This document shows positions 50,070 to 58,913 of a stretch of DNA of 64,000 nucleotides, in pieces; positions within the stretch are counted from its first letter, which is position 1, and each line of letters begins with the position of its first letter. Under the pieces are notes generated by a model. It did not search any database, was not told the origin of the DNA, and saw nothing but the letters and a program-made list of their open reading frames with translations. The stretch comes from an uncultured Coriobacteriaceae bacterium (lineage in GTDB: Bacteria > Actinomycetota > Coriobacteriia > Coriobacteriales > Coriobacteriaceae). Both the position numbers and the translations under genes were made by a program. The stretch covers positions 1-64,000 of the forward strand of contig CALUFC010000003.1 in the NCBI GenBank assembly GCA_944319885.1. Reading direction: 5' to 3'.

Positions 50070-52286
50070 CTAGGCGGCGCTGCCCTCGGCCTGCGCACCG
50101 AGCGGGTGCGGGGCGAGTCCCGCTGAGAGCGCCTGCAGCAGCTTGTTCGCCGCATCGCGCGCCAGCGCGGGCTGCGGGTCGTCCACGTGGTCTTCAGGGT
50201 GGACGGGCAGCTCCGCGCGCACGGCCTCGTACACGAGCTGCACATACTCCTTGGCGCCCGAGGCCTTGAGGTGCGTGCCGTCGCCGTCGAAGAGGTCGTC
50301 GCGGCCCTCGCTGTAGCTGTACCAGTCGACCAGATGCGCGTTATCGTAGCGCTCGGTTGCCCGCTGCAGCGCCGCGTTGGTGTCGGCGAGCCATGGCTGC
50401 GGGTGGCGCGTGTTGACGAACACCACGTAGCGCTCGGTGCCGATATCGGCCATGAGGGTATCGATGAGCTCGTCGGTCACCAGGCCGTTCGTGCCGAGCG
50501 CGATCACAACGATCTTGCCCGAGAGGTTTTGCGAGAGATAGCCTTCGTATACCTCGATGCCTGCCTTGAACTGGCGGTTTTTGAGCGCGTCGATATGGCC
50601 GTGCGGGAAGAGCTGCTCAAAGGGCTCGACGCACATGAGCGAGACCGAATCGCCGATCCACAGGATGTCGTAGGATCCCTCGGGGAAATCCCCGCTGTCG
50701 GCTGCGGCGCTGCTGTCGGTCGCGCTGCCGCTTTCGCTGCCGTTAGCCGGTGTGTCGGGCGAGGTGCCCCCGTTCGCTTCGGCCGAGCTCGAGGCGGCGG
50801 CATCGCCCTGATTGAGCACGGCCGCGCCCTCCTCGCTCAGCGCCGAGGTATCGGGTACGAGCGCCAGACCGCCGAGCGCGATAGCGAGCACGAGGGCGAG
50901 TGCAACGGCGGGAACGGGTCGCGTGCGCACCGAGGCAACGGGGTGAAGCCCGCGCTCGCGCATACGGCGCACCGCCTTGCCGATGGCACCCTGGCGACAG
51001 GGCGTCTCGACAAAATGGTAGGAGAGCTCGGCGGCGCCTACCACCACGACAACCTGGATGATCATGAGCCACCACGGGGTCTGCGACACGCGGGAGACAG
51101 GGTTCATGAGCAGGAGCAGCGGATAATGCCAGAGGTAGATGCTGTACGAGCGCTTGCCGAGCCATACGAGTGGGGGCAGCGCGAGCAGCCGGGCAACGAG
51201 GCCGCCTTCCTGCACGCAACCGGCGATGACCAGCAGGGTGAGCAGGGTCGCGAGCAGCGTGCCGCCCTGATACTGAAACGAGGTGTAGCCGTTGGTGAAC
51301 GCCACCATGAGCGCCAGGCCCACGAGGCCTGCAACGGCCAGCAGGTCGGTCGAACGCGCCGGCGTGCTCGCGCGGCGCGCCGATGACTGCTGCCGGCGAG
51401 ACACTCCGCGGCGCGTTGCCGCGGCATAGCTGCTGGGGGTGGCGCCGTTGATCGCGGCGAGCTCGGAGTCGGTAGGCTCATCGCCGTCTCCGGGCAGGGT
51501 GGCGCGCACGCTTGCGGGGAGCACGCGGTCGAGACCGACTGCCTCGAGCAGGCGCGCGGGCGTCATCGAGCGCTCGGGGATGAACGCGAGCCACGCGCCG
51601 AGCAGCAGGGAGAACGCGCGCGTATCGGTGCCGTAGTACAGGCGGCTTGGATCGGCGGCGGGATCGTAGAGCACGGCCATGGCCACCGCCGACGCCGCCG
51701 CTGCGCCCAGCGCGATGCGGCGCACCCACGCGCGCTTCACGCCGCAGCGCAAAAGCACGAACAGCACGGGCGGCCAGACGAGGTAGAACTGCTCCTCGAT
51801 GGCGAGCGACCAGAAGTGCGTAAGCGGCGAGGGGTCGCCGAGCGCGTTGAAGTAGGAGACCTGGTTGATGATCTGCCACCAGTTGTTCACAAACAGGAGC
51901 GACGGGATGATATCGGGGCGCATCTTGGTGAGCATGACATGGTTGAAGCAGGTGCAGAGCACGACGGTGGCGAGGATGACCGTGCCGATGGCAGGCAGCA
52001 GGCGCCGTACGCGACGCACCCAGAAGCTCTTGAGGTCGATGGTGCCGGTGCGCTCGAATTCGCCGATGAGCAGGCGGGTGATGAGGTAGCCCGAGAGCGC
52101 GAAGAACACGGTGACGCCCAACAGGCCTCCCTGCGCCCAGGGCAGGTGGAGGTGATAGAGCACCACGGCTGCCACGGCGAGCGTGCGCAGGCCGTCGAGT
52201 GCCGGGATGTAGCGCATGCGTTTGCCGGCGTCGTTGGCGGGATGCGCGCTCGTGCGCGCACGCGGGGTATGGGTTCGTCTGGTCAT
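50070..52286 (-). CDS. Acyltransferase-3 / SGNH fusion (OatA/OafA-like)
   Basis: A 738-residue membrane enzyme that O-acetylates a cell-surface glycan. The acyltransferase-3 domain (about residues 25-440) has some ten spans and starts RYIPALDGLRTLAVAAVVLYH, with VTVFFALSGYLITRLL and EEQFYLVWPP. A Ser/Ala-rich linker (about 500-545) leads to an extracytoplasmic SGNH domain with GDSVS, GTNG and the DGTHLKASG block carrying Asp and His. This arrangement is that of peptidoglycan O-acetyltransferase OatA. ATG 52286 has AAAGGA five bases upstream. It is a single gene on the minus strand, convergent with the Mg transporter. The acceptor polymer cannot be determined. Confidence 0.88.
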   Translation of the reverse strand: MTRRTHTPRARTSAHPANDAGKRMRYIPALDGLRTLAVAAVVLYHLHLPWAQGGLLGVTVFFALSGYLITRLLIGEFERTGTIDLKSFWVRRVRRLLPAIGTVILATVVLCTCFNHVMLTKMRPDIIPSLLFVNNWWQIINQVSYFNALGDPSPLTHFWSLAIEEQFYLVWPPVLFVLLRCGVKRAWVRRIALGAAAASAVAMAVLYDPAADPSRLYYGTDTRAFSLLLGAWLAFIPERSMTPARLLEAVGLDRVLPASVRATLPGDGDEPTDSELAAINGATPSSYAAATRRGVSRRQQSSARRASTPARSTDLLAVAGLVGLALMVAFTNGYTSFQYQGGTLLATLLTLLVIAGCVQEGGLVARLLALPPLVWLGKRSYSIYLWHYPLLLLMNPVSRVSQTPWWLMIIQVVVVVGAAELSYHFVETPCRQGAIGKAVRRMRERGLHPVASVRTRPVPAVALALVLAIALGGLALVPDTSALSEEGAAVLNQGDAAASSSAEANGGTSPDTPANGSESGSATDSSAAADSGDFPEGSYDILWIGDSVSLMCVEPFEQLFPHGHIDALKNRQFKAGIEVYEGYLSQNLSGKIVVIALGTNGLVTDELIDTLMADIGTERYVVFVNTRHPQPWLADTNAALQRATERYDNAHLVDWYSYSEGRDDLFDGDGTHLKASGAKEYVQLVYEAVRAELPVHPEDHVDDPQPALARDAANKLLQALSAGLAPHPLGAQAEGSAA

Positions 52287-52492
52287 GGATATCCTTTGGC
52301 GGCGTGGCCCGACCTGCGCATTGCGCTGCTCGAGGTGCGGGCAGATGGACCACGCCGCACCGCATCGGTTGCTTGATCGTACAAATTGTAGCGTTGCGCA
52401 CACGCAAAGGCCACGCATCACGATGCAGCCACAGTCCGTGCGTCGCTGCGAGCGCCTGGGTACCATAGCGATAGCGAGCGGAAGGAGGCATC

Positions 52493-53464
52493 ATGGGCGG
52501 CGAACGGTCGGTCATCGTGTTCGGCAGCCTGAATATGGATCTCTCGGTATCCTGTACGCGCCTGCCGCGGGCGGGAGAGACGGTTTTGGGAGATGGGCTG
52601 GTTGCCAACCCCGGCGGCAAGGGCGCCAACCAGGCGGTCGCCGCCGCGCGTATGGGTGCGCGCACCTATATGATCGGCGCCGTGGGCGAGGACGCCTTCG
52701 GCAGCGAGCTCGTTGCATCGCTTGAGCGGGCAGGGGTGTCGTGTGCGCACGTTGCGCGCCGCGCCGATGCGCCCACGGGCACGGCGGTGATTATGCGCAA
52801 CGAAGGCGACAACCGCATCATCGTGGTGCCGGGCGCCAACACCGTGCTCACTCCCCGCGAGGTGGAGGCTGCCATCGACGCGCTGGTCGCCTCGGGCGCC
52901 GCGCCGGTTGGCAGCGTGCTGCTCGTGCAGGGGGAATGCGCCCGCGCGAGCACCGAGCGCGCGATCGTGCACGCGCATGAGCGCGGGCTCTACACGGTCC
53001 TCAACCCCGCACCGGCCTTCAGCGTTGCCGACAGCGTCTGGCCCGAGGTCGACCTCATCTGTCTCAACGAATCGGAATGCGAGATGATCTGCGGTATCAG
53101 GCCGCATGATGAAGCGTCGTGCACGCGCGCCCTTACGGCGCTCGAAGATCTCACGGGCGGCAGCGCCATCGTGACCCTCGGCGCCCACGGCTCGGCGATG
53201 CTGGGGGAGCACGGTCTGTTGCCGCTGCGCGCCGAGGCAACCGAGGTGGTGGATACCACGGCGGCGGGCGATACCTATATCGGCGCATTGGCTGCATCGC
53301 GCGTGCAGGGCATGACGCTTTCCGAGTGCATGATGGAGGCAACGCTGGCCGCTGCCGTGACGGTTTCGCGTGTGGGCGCGCAGCAATCGATTCCCACTTC
53401 CGAGGAGATCACGCAGTGGTTTCTCGAGCGCAACGGGCTCGACGAAGGCGGGGGCTGCCTCTAG
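52493..53464 (+). CDS. rbsK: Ribokinase
   Basis: A PfkB-family kinase of 323 residues that phosphorylates ribose, feeding the pentose phosphate pathway. The N-terminal [10 protein letters not shown], the substrate-binding [16 protein letters not shown] and the catalytic [13 protein letters not shown] (Asp as base, the GAGD-type anion hole) are all present. GGAAGGAGG lies just before the ATG. No ribose transporter or regulator lies beside it. deoC, whose product yields deoxyribose-phosphate breakdown, is 1.6 kb downstream, so this stretch has a weak pentose/nucleoside theme with pyrE. Confidence 0.9.
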   Translation: MGGERSVIVFGSLNMDLSVSCTRLPRAGETVLGDGLVANPGGKGANQAVAAARMGARTYMIGAVGEDAFGSELVASLERAGVSCAHVARRADAPTGTAVIMRNEGDNRIIVVPGANTVLTPREVEAAIDALVASGAAPVGSVLLVQGECARASTERAIVHAHERGLYTVLNPAPAFSVADSVWPEVDLICLNESECEMICGIRPHDEASCTRALTALEDLTGGSAIVTLGAHGSAMLGEHGLLPLRAEATEVVDTTAAGDTYIGALAASRVQGMTLSECMMEATLAAAVTVSRVGAQQSIPTSEEITQWFLERNGLDEGGGCL

Positions 53465-53575
53465 GGCATTACGGCTGCCCGCCCCGCGCGCACGCCGGCT
53501 CTGCTATGCTCAATGCAGCGAACAGGCACGAGCGTGCGCCGCCCGCAGGCGGTCCGCACCGCGAAGGGAGGCCTC

Positions 53576-54259
53576 ATGGAGGCGTATAAGCAGGAGTTCA
53601 TCCAGTTCATGGTCGAGTCCGACGTGCTCAAATTCGGCGAGTTCACGCTCAAGAGCGGCCGCACCTCGCCGTTTTTCATGAATGCCGGCGCCTATGTGAC
53701 GGGAAGCCAGCTCAAGCGCCTGGGCGAGTACTACGCGCAGGCCATCCACGATAACTTCGGGCTCGATTTCGATGTCGTATTCGGTCCGGCGTACAAGGGC
53801 ATTCCGCTGGCGGTTGTGACGGCCATCGCGCTCGACGAGCTCTATGGCAAGGAGGTCCGCTACTGCTCCGACCGTAAGGAGGTCAAGGACCACGGCGCCG
53901 ATAAGGGCGGCATGCTGGGCTACGAGCTCAAGGATGGCGATCGCGTGGTCATGGTGGAGGACGTCACGACTTCGGGCAAGTCGATCGACGAGACCTATCC
54001 CAAGCTCAAAGCGGCCGCCGATGTCGAGGTGAAGGGCCTGATCGTGAGCCTCAACCGCATGGAGGTTGGCAAGGGCGGCGTGGTGACGGCCCAGCGCGAG
54101 ATCCAGGACAAGTACGGGTTCCCGGTGGCGTCGATCGTTACCATGGCCGAGGTGACCGAGGTGCTGTACAACCACGAGGTGGACGGGCGCGTGGTGATCG
54201 ACGACAAGATCAAGGCGGCGCTCGACGCCTATTACGAGCAGTACGGCGCGAAGGAGTAG
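53576..54259 (+). CDS. pyrE: Orotate phosphoribosyltransferase
   Basis: Joins orotate to PRPP to give OMP in pyrimidine synthesis. A 227-residue protein with the PRPP-binding signature VMVEDVTTSGKS near residue 123, the N-terminal KFGEFTLKSGRTSPFFMNAG and the FGPAYKGIPLAV loop. AGGGAGG lies six bases before ATG 53576; the longer open frame from 53513 is upstream noise. It is isolated from other pyr genes here. No pyrR or attenuator-like structure is obvious in the 111-base gap upstream. Confidence 0.95.
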   Translation: MEAYKQEFIQFMVESDVLKFGEFTLKSGRTSPFFMNAGAYVTGSQLKRLGEYYAQAIHDNFGLDFDVVFGPAYKGIPLAVVTAIALDELYGKEVRYCSDRKEVKDHGADKGGMLGYELKDGDRVVMVEDVTTSGKSIDETYPKLKAAADVEVKGLIVSLNRMEVGKGGVVTAQREIQDKYGFPVASIVTMAEVTEVLYNHEVDGRVVIDDKIKAALDAYYEQYGAKE

Positions 54260-54420
54260 GCGCGGGCGCATGGTGGCCGGTGGCTGCCGCGCCGTTGACC
54301 GATGCCCGCCCGCCTTCGGAAGCTGTTGCGAGGGAGGGCGGACAACTCGGATACAATGGTAGGACCTATCCAAGGGACGCTTTCGAGTTTGGACCGCGTC
54401 CCCGTCTGTTCGGGGGAATT

Positions 54421-54975
54421 ATGAAGAAGAAGCTGCTTGCACCCATCTTAGCGGTTGTTGCTCTGTGCCTCGTCGCGCTGACCGCCTGCGGCGGGCCGTC
54501 GGTCGAGGACCTGATTCGCGAGGACCTCACCACGCAGTTTGATGAGATCAAGGCTGGTAGCGAGGAGCTGGTCGACGATATCGAGTCGAACGCCGGCGCT
54601 GAGTTCGATCAGCTTGGTGTCGATCCCGCTGCGTTCACCGATTCCTATCTCGACGGGTTCGATTACGAGATCGGTGACATCACGGTCGAGGACGGCACCG
54701 CGACGGCGCACGTGACCGTCACCTGCAAGTCGATGGGCGACATCCTCACGAACTTCCAGACCAAGTTCACTGAGGAGCTCAACTCGGTCGATCTCACGAC
54801 GCTCGAGAGCGAGGACGACCTGTACAAGATGGCCGGCCAGACCATGATTGATGTCACGGCAGAAGCCGAGCCGCGCGATGTGGAGTGCGACTTCACCTAC
54901 ACGCGGGACGATGAGGGCACCTGGAGTGCCGACGCCAGCGCCGAGGACGAGATGATGAACGCGATGATGTCGTAG
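54421..54975 (+). CDS. Small secreted lipoprotein of unknown function
   Basis: A 184-residue lipoprotein. The N-terminus MKKKLLAPILAVVALCLVAL is a classic signal sequence and LTACGG gives the lipidated Cys near residue 23. The mature part is acidic and begins with helices (VEDLIREDLTTQFDEIKAGS). It then has beta-type sequence with DITVEDGTATAHVTVTCKS and ends EMMNAMMS. It resembles DUF5105-type lipoproteins of gut bacteria, but I cannot assign a family firmly. GGGGGA precedes the ATG and a TACAAT -10 box lies at 54352-54357. A monocistronic surface protein of unknown ligand. Confidence 0.8.
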   Translation: MKKKLLAPILAVVALCLVALTACGGPSVEDLIREDLTTQFDEIKAGSEELVDDIESNAGAEFDQLGVDPAAFTDSYLDGFDYEIGDITVEDGTATAHVTVTCKSMGDILTNFQTKFTEELNSVDLTTLESEDDLYKMAGQTMIDVTAEAEPRDVECDFTYTRDDEGTWSADASAEDEMMNAMMS

Positions 54976-55071
54976 CACGGCGCGGCATACAAGCATCACA
55001 TCATGCGGGGCCTGTCGAGTTGTCGGCGGGCCCTGTTGGAATACATGCACACTCGAACGAGGAGGGGCCGC

Positions 55072-55782
55072 ATGAAACGCTATACGCTCGACGATCTTGC
55101 CCGCTTGGTCGACCATACCAACCTGCATCCGGACGCCACGCGCGCCGATATGGAGCAGCTCTGTAACGAGGCGAAACGCTATCACTTCAAGATGGTGGCC
55201 ATCAATTCGGTGCAGTCGCGCCTGTGCTCGGAGCTGCTGGCGGGCACGGATATCGACACCGGTGCGGCGATTTCCTTCCCGCTGGGGCAGACCTCCATCG
55301 CCGCCAAGGTCTTCGAGACGCGCGATGCGCTGGCCAACGGCGCGAACGAGATCGACTACGTGGTGAACCTTACCGAGGTGAAGGCGGGCAACTGGGGCTA
55401 TGTCACGCGCGAGATGGCCGAGATCGTCGCCGTGTGCCGCGAGGCCGGTGCGCCCTCGAAGGTCATCTTCGAGAACTGCCTGCTCACCGATGACGAGAAG
55501 GTGCGCCTGTGCGGCATCGCGAGCGAGGTGAGGCCCGATTTCATCAAGACATCGACGGGCTTCTCAACAGGCGGTGCCACCGTGGCCGATGTGCGCCTCA
55601 TGCGCGAGCACGTTGCCCCGGAGGTCAAGGTCAAGGCGGCGGGCGGCATTCGCACAGCCGACGCCTTCCTCGACATGGTGCGGGCTGGCGCCGAGCGCAT
55701 CGGGTGCAGTGCGGGCATTCCCATCATCGAGGAGATCGGCCGGCGCATGGAGGCCGAAGGCGTAACCTATTACGAGCTGTAG
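55072..55782 (+). CDS. deoC: Deoxyribose-phosphate aldolase
   Basis: Splits 2-deoxyribose-5-phosphate into glyceraldehyde-3-phosphate and acetaldehyde in deoxynucleoside catabolism. 236 residues; [12 protein letters not shown] at the start, NEIDYVVN with the active Asp, [14 protein letters not shown] with the Schiff-base Lys, and [15 protein letters not shown] with the second catalytic Lys. GAGGAGG lies five bases before ATG 55072. Its end overlaps the convergent phosphatase gene by 13 bases. Other deo genes are absent from the window. Confidence 0.95.
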   Translation: MKRYTLDDLARLVDHTNLHPDATRADMEQLCNEAKRYHFKMVAINSVQSRLCSELLAGTDIDTGAAISFPLGQTSIAAKVFETRDALANGANEIDYVVNLTEVKAGNWGYVTREMAEIVAVCREAGAPSKVIFENCLLTDDEKVRLCGIASEVRPDFIKTSTGFSTGGATVADVRLMREHVAPEVKVKAAGGIRTADAFLDMVRAGAERIGCSAGIPIIEEIGRRMEAEGVTYYEL

Positions 55783-56438
55783 CTTGGCAGGATGCAGCTC
55801 GTGAGCTCGGCCGGTGTATCGACGATGATGTCGGCTCCGGCTGCTGTGAGTTCGTCATGGCCGCGAAAGCCCCAGGACACGCCCGCAACGCAGAGGCTGG
55901 CATTGTGCGCCGTGAGCACATCGACGTTGCTGTCGCCCACGTAGAGGACATCGTGCGGCGCGGCGTCGAGCTGGTCGAGCACATAGCGGGTGATGGGCGG
56001 GGCCGGCTTGGGCGGAAAGGCGTCGATGCGGCCTTGCACGCAGGCAAAGCGGTTGCCAAAGTAGTGCTGAACCAGCGGAACCACTGCGGCATGGTCTTTG
56101 TTCGAGAGCACGGCGAGCGTGACGCCGGCGGCGATGAGGGTATCGAGCATGTCGATCACGCCGGGGTACGGGCAGGTCGCGTCCTGCTTATGGACGGCGT
56201 AATACGCGGTGAACTCGGCAAAGGCCTGCTCAAAGACGCGCCCGTCGCCGGCGAATTCTGCCGGGATGATGCGCTCGATGAGCTTTGGGATGCCGTTGCC
56301 CACCTTGAAGCGATAGGCATCGGTAGAGAAGACGGGCCATCCGTGTGCTGCGCACACGTGGTTGCCGGCGGCGGCAAGATCATCGAGCGTGTTGAGGAGC
56401 GTGCCGTCAAGATCGAATATCACATGGGTGAACGCCAT
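55770..56438 (-). CDS. HAD-family hydrolase, phosphoglycolate phosphatase-like
   Basis: A 222-residue HAD phosphatase. Motif [11 protein letters not shown] (Asp nucleophile near residue 9), motif [11 protein letters not shown], motif III Lys in PPKPAPP and motif [11 protein letters not shown] are all present, with an alpha-helical cap between. It resembles Gph, which removes phosphate from 2-phosphoglycolate, but HAD substrates are hard to predict. AGGAGA precedes the ATG. It is the last gene of the hyp operon, 19 bases after hypE, so it may be co-transcribed with hydrogenase maturation without being part of it. Confidence 0.85.
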   Translation of the reverse strand: MAFTHVIFDLDGTLLNTLDDLAAAGNHVCAAHGWPVFSTDAYRFKVGNGIPKLIERIIPAEFAGDGRVFEQAFAEFTAYYAVHKQDATCPYPGVIDMLDTLIAAGVTLAVLSNKDHAAVVPLVQHYFGNRFACVQGRIDAFPPKPAPPITRYVLDQLDAAPHDVLYVGDSNVDVLTAHNASLCVAGVSWGFRGHDELTAAGADIIVDTPAELTSCILPSYSS

Positions 56439-56457
56439 AGTGCGATGTCTCCTGAAC

Positions 56458-57486
56458 CTAGCAGATGCGGGGGAGCTGCTCGCCCACGAGCATGTCGAGT
56501 ATGCGCGTCGCGCCCCAGGGCGTGCGCACGCGCACGCTGGGGACGGCATCTTCTGCCAGCTCATGCACCGAGCCGATGATCGCCGCCTGCTCGCCGTAGC
56601 GCGCGTCGCGCATCGCGGCGAGCGCCGCATCCGCCTCGTTAGCGGGGACGACGGCGACCATCTTGCCCTCGTTGGCAACCTGCAGGGGGTCATAACCGAG
56701 CATCTCGCATGCCGCCTGCACGTTCGGGCGCACGGGCACGCGCTCCTCGTCGATCTCGATCATCACATGGCTCGCAGCGGCGAATTCGTTCAGCGTGCTT
56801 GCCAGGCCGCCGCGCGTGGGATCGCGGAAGCAGCGCGTGTGCGGCGCTGCATCGAGCACGGCGGCGATGAGATGGTTGAGCGGGGCGGCGTCGCTTTCGA
56901 TCGCGGTTGAGAAGGCAAGGCCCTCGCGCTGGCTCATGATGGCGATACCGTGGTCGCCCAGCGTGCCGGAGACCAAGACGACATCACCCGGGGCGCACGA
57001 GCTGCCGGAAAGCTCAACGCCCTCGGGCACCTCGCCCACGCCGGCGGTGTTGATGTAGATGCCGTCGGCGCTGCCGCGCTCGACGACCTTGGTGTCGCCG
57101 GTGATGATGGCGACGCCCGCTTCGCGAGCGGTCTCGGCCATGCTGGCGCAAATGTGGCGCAGGTCGTCCAGCGGGAAGCCCTCTTCGAGGATGAACCCGC
57201 AGGAGAGGTAGCGCACGTGCGCGCCCGAGGTGGCGACATCGTTAACGGTGCCGCAGACCGCGAGCCGGCCGATATCGCCGCCGGGGAAGGTGTGCGGCGT
57301 CACCACGAAGCTGTCGGTGGAAAGAGCGATGCGTCCCGTTGCCGGCAGCGCCGCCACGCCCGCGTCGTTGCCGGCGGCGAGCTCCGGCGTGCCGTAGGCG
57401 GCGAGGAAGACCTCGTCGATGATGCGCTTCATCATCTGTCCTCCCGAGCCATGGCCCAGAAGAACGGTTTCGGTCGATGCGGACAT
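56458..57486 (-). CDS. hypE: Hydrogenase maturation protein HypE
   Basis: Converts the carbamoyl group from HypF into thiocyanate on its C-terminal Cys and delivers cyanide to iron for [NiFe]-hydrogenase assembly. A 342-residue AIR-synthase-like fold with GHGSGGQMMKRII at the start, STDSFVVTPHTFPGGDIG, DTKVVERG and FRDPTRGGLASTLNE. The chain ends PRIC, giving the essential terminal Cys. It follows hypD by nine bases. All key parts appear intact. No hydrogenase structural gene is in this window. Confidence 0.96.
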   Translation of the reverse strand: MSASTETVLLGHGSGGQMMKRIIDEVFLAAYGTPELAAGNDAGVAALPATGRIALSTDSFVVTPHTFPGGDIGRLAVCGTVNDVATSGAHVRYLSCGFILEEGFPLDDLRHICASMAETAREAGVAIITGDTKVVERGSADGIYINTAGVGEVPEGVELSGSSCAPGDVVLVSGTLGDHGIAIMSQREGLAFSTAIESDAAPLNHLIAAVLDAAPHTRCFRDPTRGGLASTLNEFAAASHVMIEIDEERVPVRPNVQAACEMLGYDPLQVANEGKMVAVVPANEADAALAAMRDARYGEQAAIIGSVHELAEDAVPSVRVRTPWGATRILDMLVGEQLPRIC

Positions 57487-57495
57487 GGCTTCTCC

Positions 57496-58596
57496 TTAAT
57501 CGCGGTAGCGATAGTGCGCCGCGCAGCTTCCCTCGCTCGAGACCATGCAGGGGCCAATGGGGTTCTGCGGCGTGCATACGCGGCCGAAGAGCGGGCACGC
57601 GGAGGGCGCGATGCGCCCGCGCAGCACATCGCCGCAGCGGCAGCCGGCAGGCTCGATGGTGGGCTCAACCGCCACGTCGAGGCGACGGCGGGCATCGAAG
57701 CGCGCGTAGGCGGGGCGGATGGCAAGGCCGGATGCCGGCAGCTCGCCAAGGCCGCGCCAGGTGGCATCGGTCACCTCGAAAACCTGGTTGATGAGGGCGC
57801 GCGCATGGGGGTTGCCCTCATGGGCGACGCCGCGGGGATAGGCATTCTCGATGCGCGGGGTTCCAGCGACGATGAGCTCGACCAGGCGCTCGACGCCGGC
57901 GAGGATATCGACCGGCTCGAACCCGCATACCACGCCGGGAATCCGATGCTCGCGCACGAGGAACTCATAGGGCGCAAGGCCGATGATCGTCGAGACGTGC
58001 CCCGGCAGGATGAAGCCGTCGATGCGCGTCTCGGGGTCGGCGGCGATGGCGGCCAGCGCGGCGGGCGTGAGCTTATGCACGCAGAAGACCGAGAAGTTCG
58101 CCACATCGCGCGCCTCGGCCTCGAGGATGCACGCGGCGATCGCCGGCGCGGTCGTCTCGAACCCCACGCCCATGAAGACCACGTGGCGCTCGGGGTTTGC
58201 GGCGGCGATGTCGAGTGCATCGAGCGGAGAGTACACCACGCGCACGTCGTGCCCCTGCGCCTTCTCGGCAGCAAGCGAGGATGTCGAGCCGGGCACGCGC
58301 ACCATGTCGCCGAAGGTGGCGACGATGACTCCTTCCTGGCGCGCGAGCGCGACAGCGTAGTCGATATCGCGGTTCGCGGTCACGCACACCGGGCAGCCCG
58401 GACCCGAGAGCAGGTGCAGGTTGGGGGGCAGTATGGAGCGGAAGCCGTAGCGGCCGATGCTCATGGTATGGGTGCCGCAGACCTCCATGAGGTTGATGTC
58501 GCGCTCACCCGCAAGCCTTCCGATGCGCCCAACGAGCCCGCGTACGCGCTCGGGATCGCGGAAGACCGAGAAGTCGATGGCGGCGCTGCCGCTCAT
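57496..58596 (-). CDS. hypD: Hydrogenase maturation protein HypD
   Basis: A 366-residue Fe-S scaffold where Fe(CN)2CO is built with HypC. Hallmarks: MEVCGTHTMSIGRYG, LLSGPGCPVCVT, GVGFETTAPA, VHKLTPAA, the GFEPVDIL segment and a Cys-rich end (CRCGDVLRG, CPLFGRVCTP, GPCMVSSEGSC) for the [4Fe-4S] cluster. It overlaps hypC by four bases (ATGA), so the two are translationally coupled, in line with their direct interaction. Confidence 0.96.
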   Translation of the reverse strand: MSGSAAIDFSVFRDPERVRGLVGRIGRLAGERDINLMEVCGTHTMSIGRYGFRSILPPNLHLLSGPGCPVCVTANRDIDYAVALARQEGVIVATFGDMVRVPGSTSSLAAEKAQGHDVRVVYSPLDALDIAAANPERHVVFMGVGFETTAPAIAACILEAEARDVANFSVFCVHKLTPAALAAIAADPETRIDGFILPGHVSTIIGLAPYEFLVREHRIPGVVCGFEPVDILAGVERLVELIVAGTPRIENAYPRGVAHEGNPHARALINQVFEVTDATWRGLGELPASGLAIRPAYARFDARRRLDVAVEPTIEPAGCRCGDVLRGRIAPSACPLFGRVCTPQNPIGPCMVSSEGSCAAHYRYRD

Positions 58597-58844
58597 GCCG
58601 GCTCCCCGACAGCGAGCTCGTCCTCGGCGAGCTCATCGATCTCTTGGAAGAGCTCGATGGTCGCAGCCGCTTCTTCGGCATCGATGACCTGGATACTGAA
58701 TCCGGCATGCACGAGCACATAGTCGCCCACCTGCGCTTCGGGCGTAAGGCGCAGCGAGATGTCGCGCGTGACGCCCATCATGTCGATGGTTGCCTGCGCG
58801 TTATCGTGCAGCTCGGTGATTTTCCCCGGGACGGCTAGGCACAT
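58593..58844 (-). CDS. hypC: Hydrogenase maturation chaperone HypC
   Basis: An 83-residue HypC/HypG chaperone that carries the iron centre between HypD and the large subunit. The N-terminal MCLAVPGKI motif with Cys2, essential for binding, is intact, followed by the OB-fold region VTRDISLRLTPEAQVGDYVLV and HAGFSIQ. An acidic helical tail ends it. GGAGGAAGC lies before the ATG. It is 69 bases after hypF and overlaps hypD. Confidence 0.96.
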   Translation of the reverse strand: MCLAVPGKITELHDNAQATIDMMGVTRDISLRLTPEAQVGDYVLVHAGFSIQVIDAEEAAATIELFQEIDELAEDELAVGEPA

Positions 58845-58913
58845 GCTTCCTCCTTATCGCCAGCGCGTGCGCGCCGCGATGCGTATGGTCTGCGTTGGAT
58901 GGTACCGCTCTCA

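Noticed and set aside
56950-58722. 590-codon open frame on the plus strand
   Set aside because: Antisense shadow of hypE, hypD and part of hypC.
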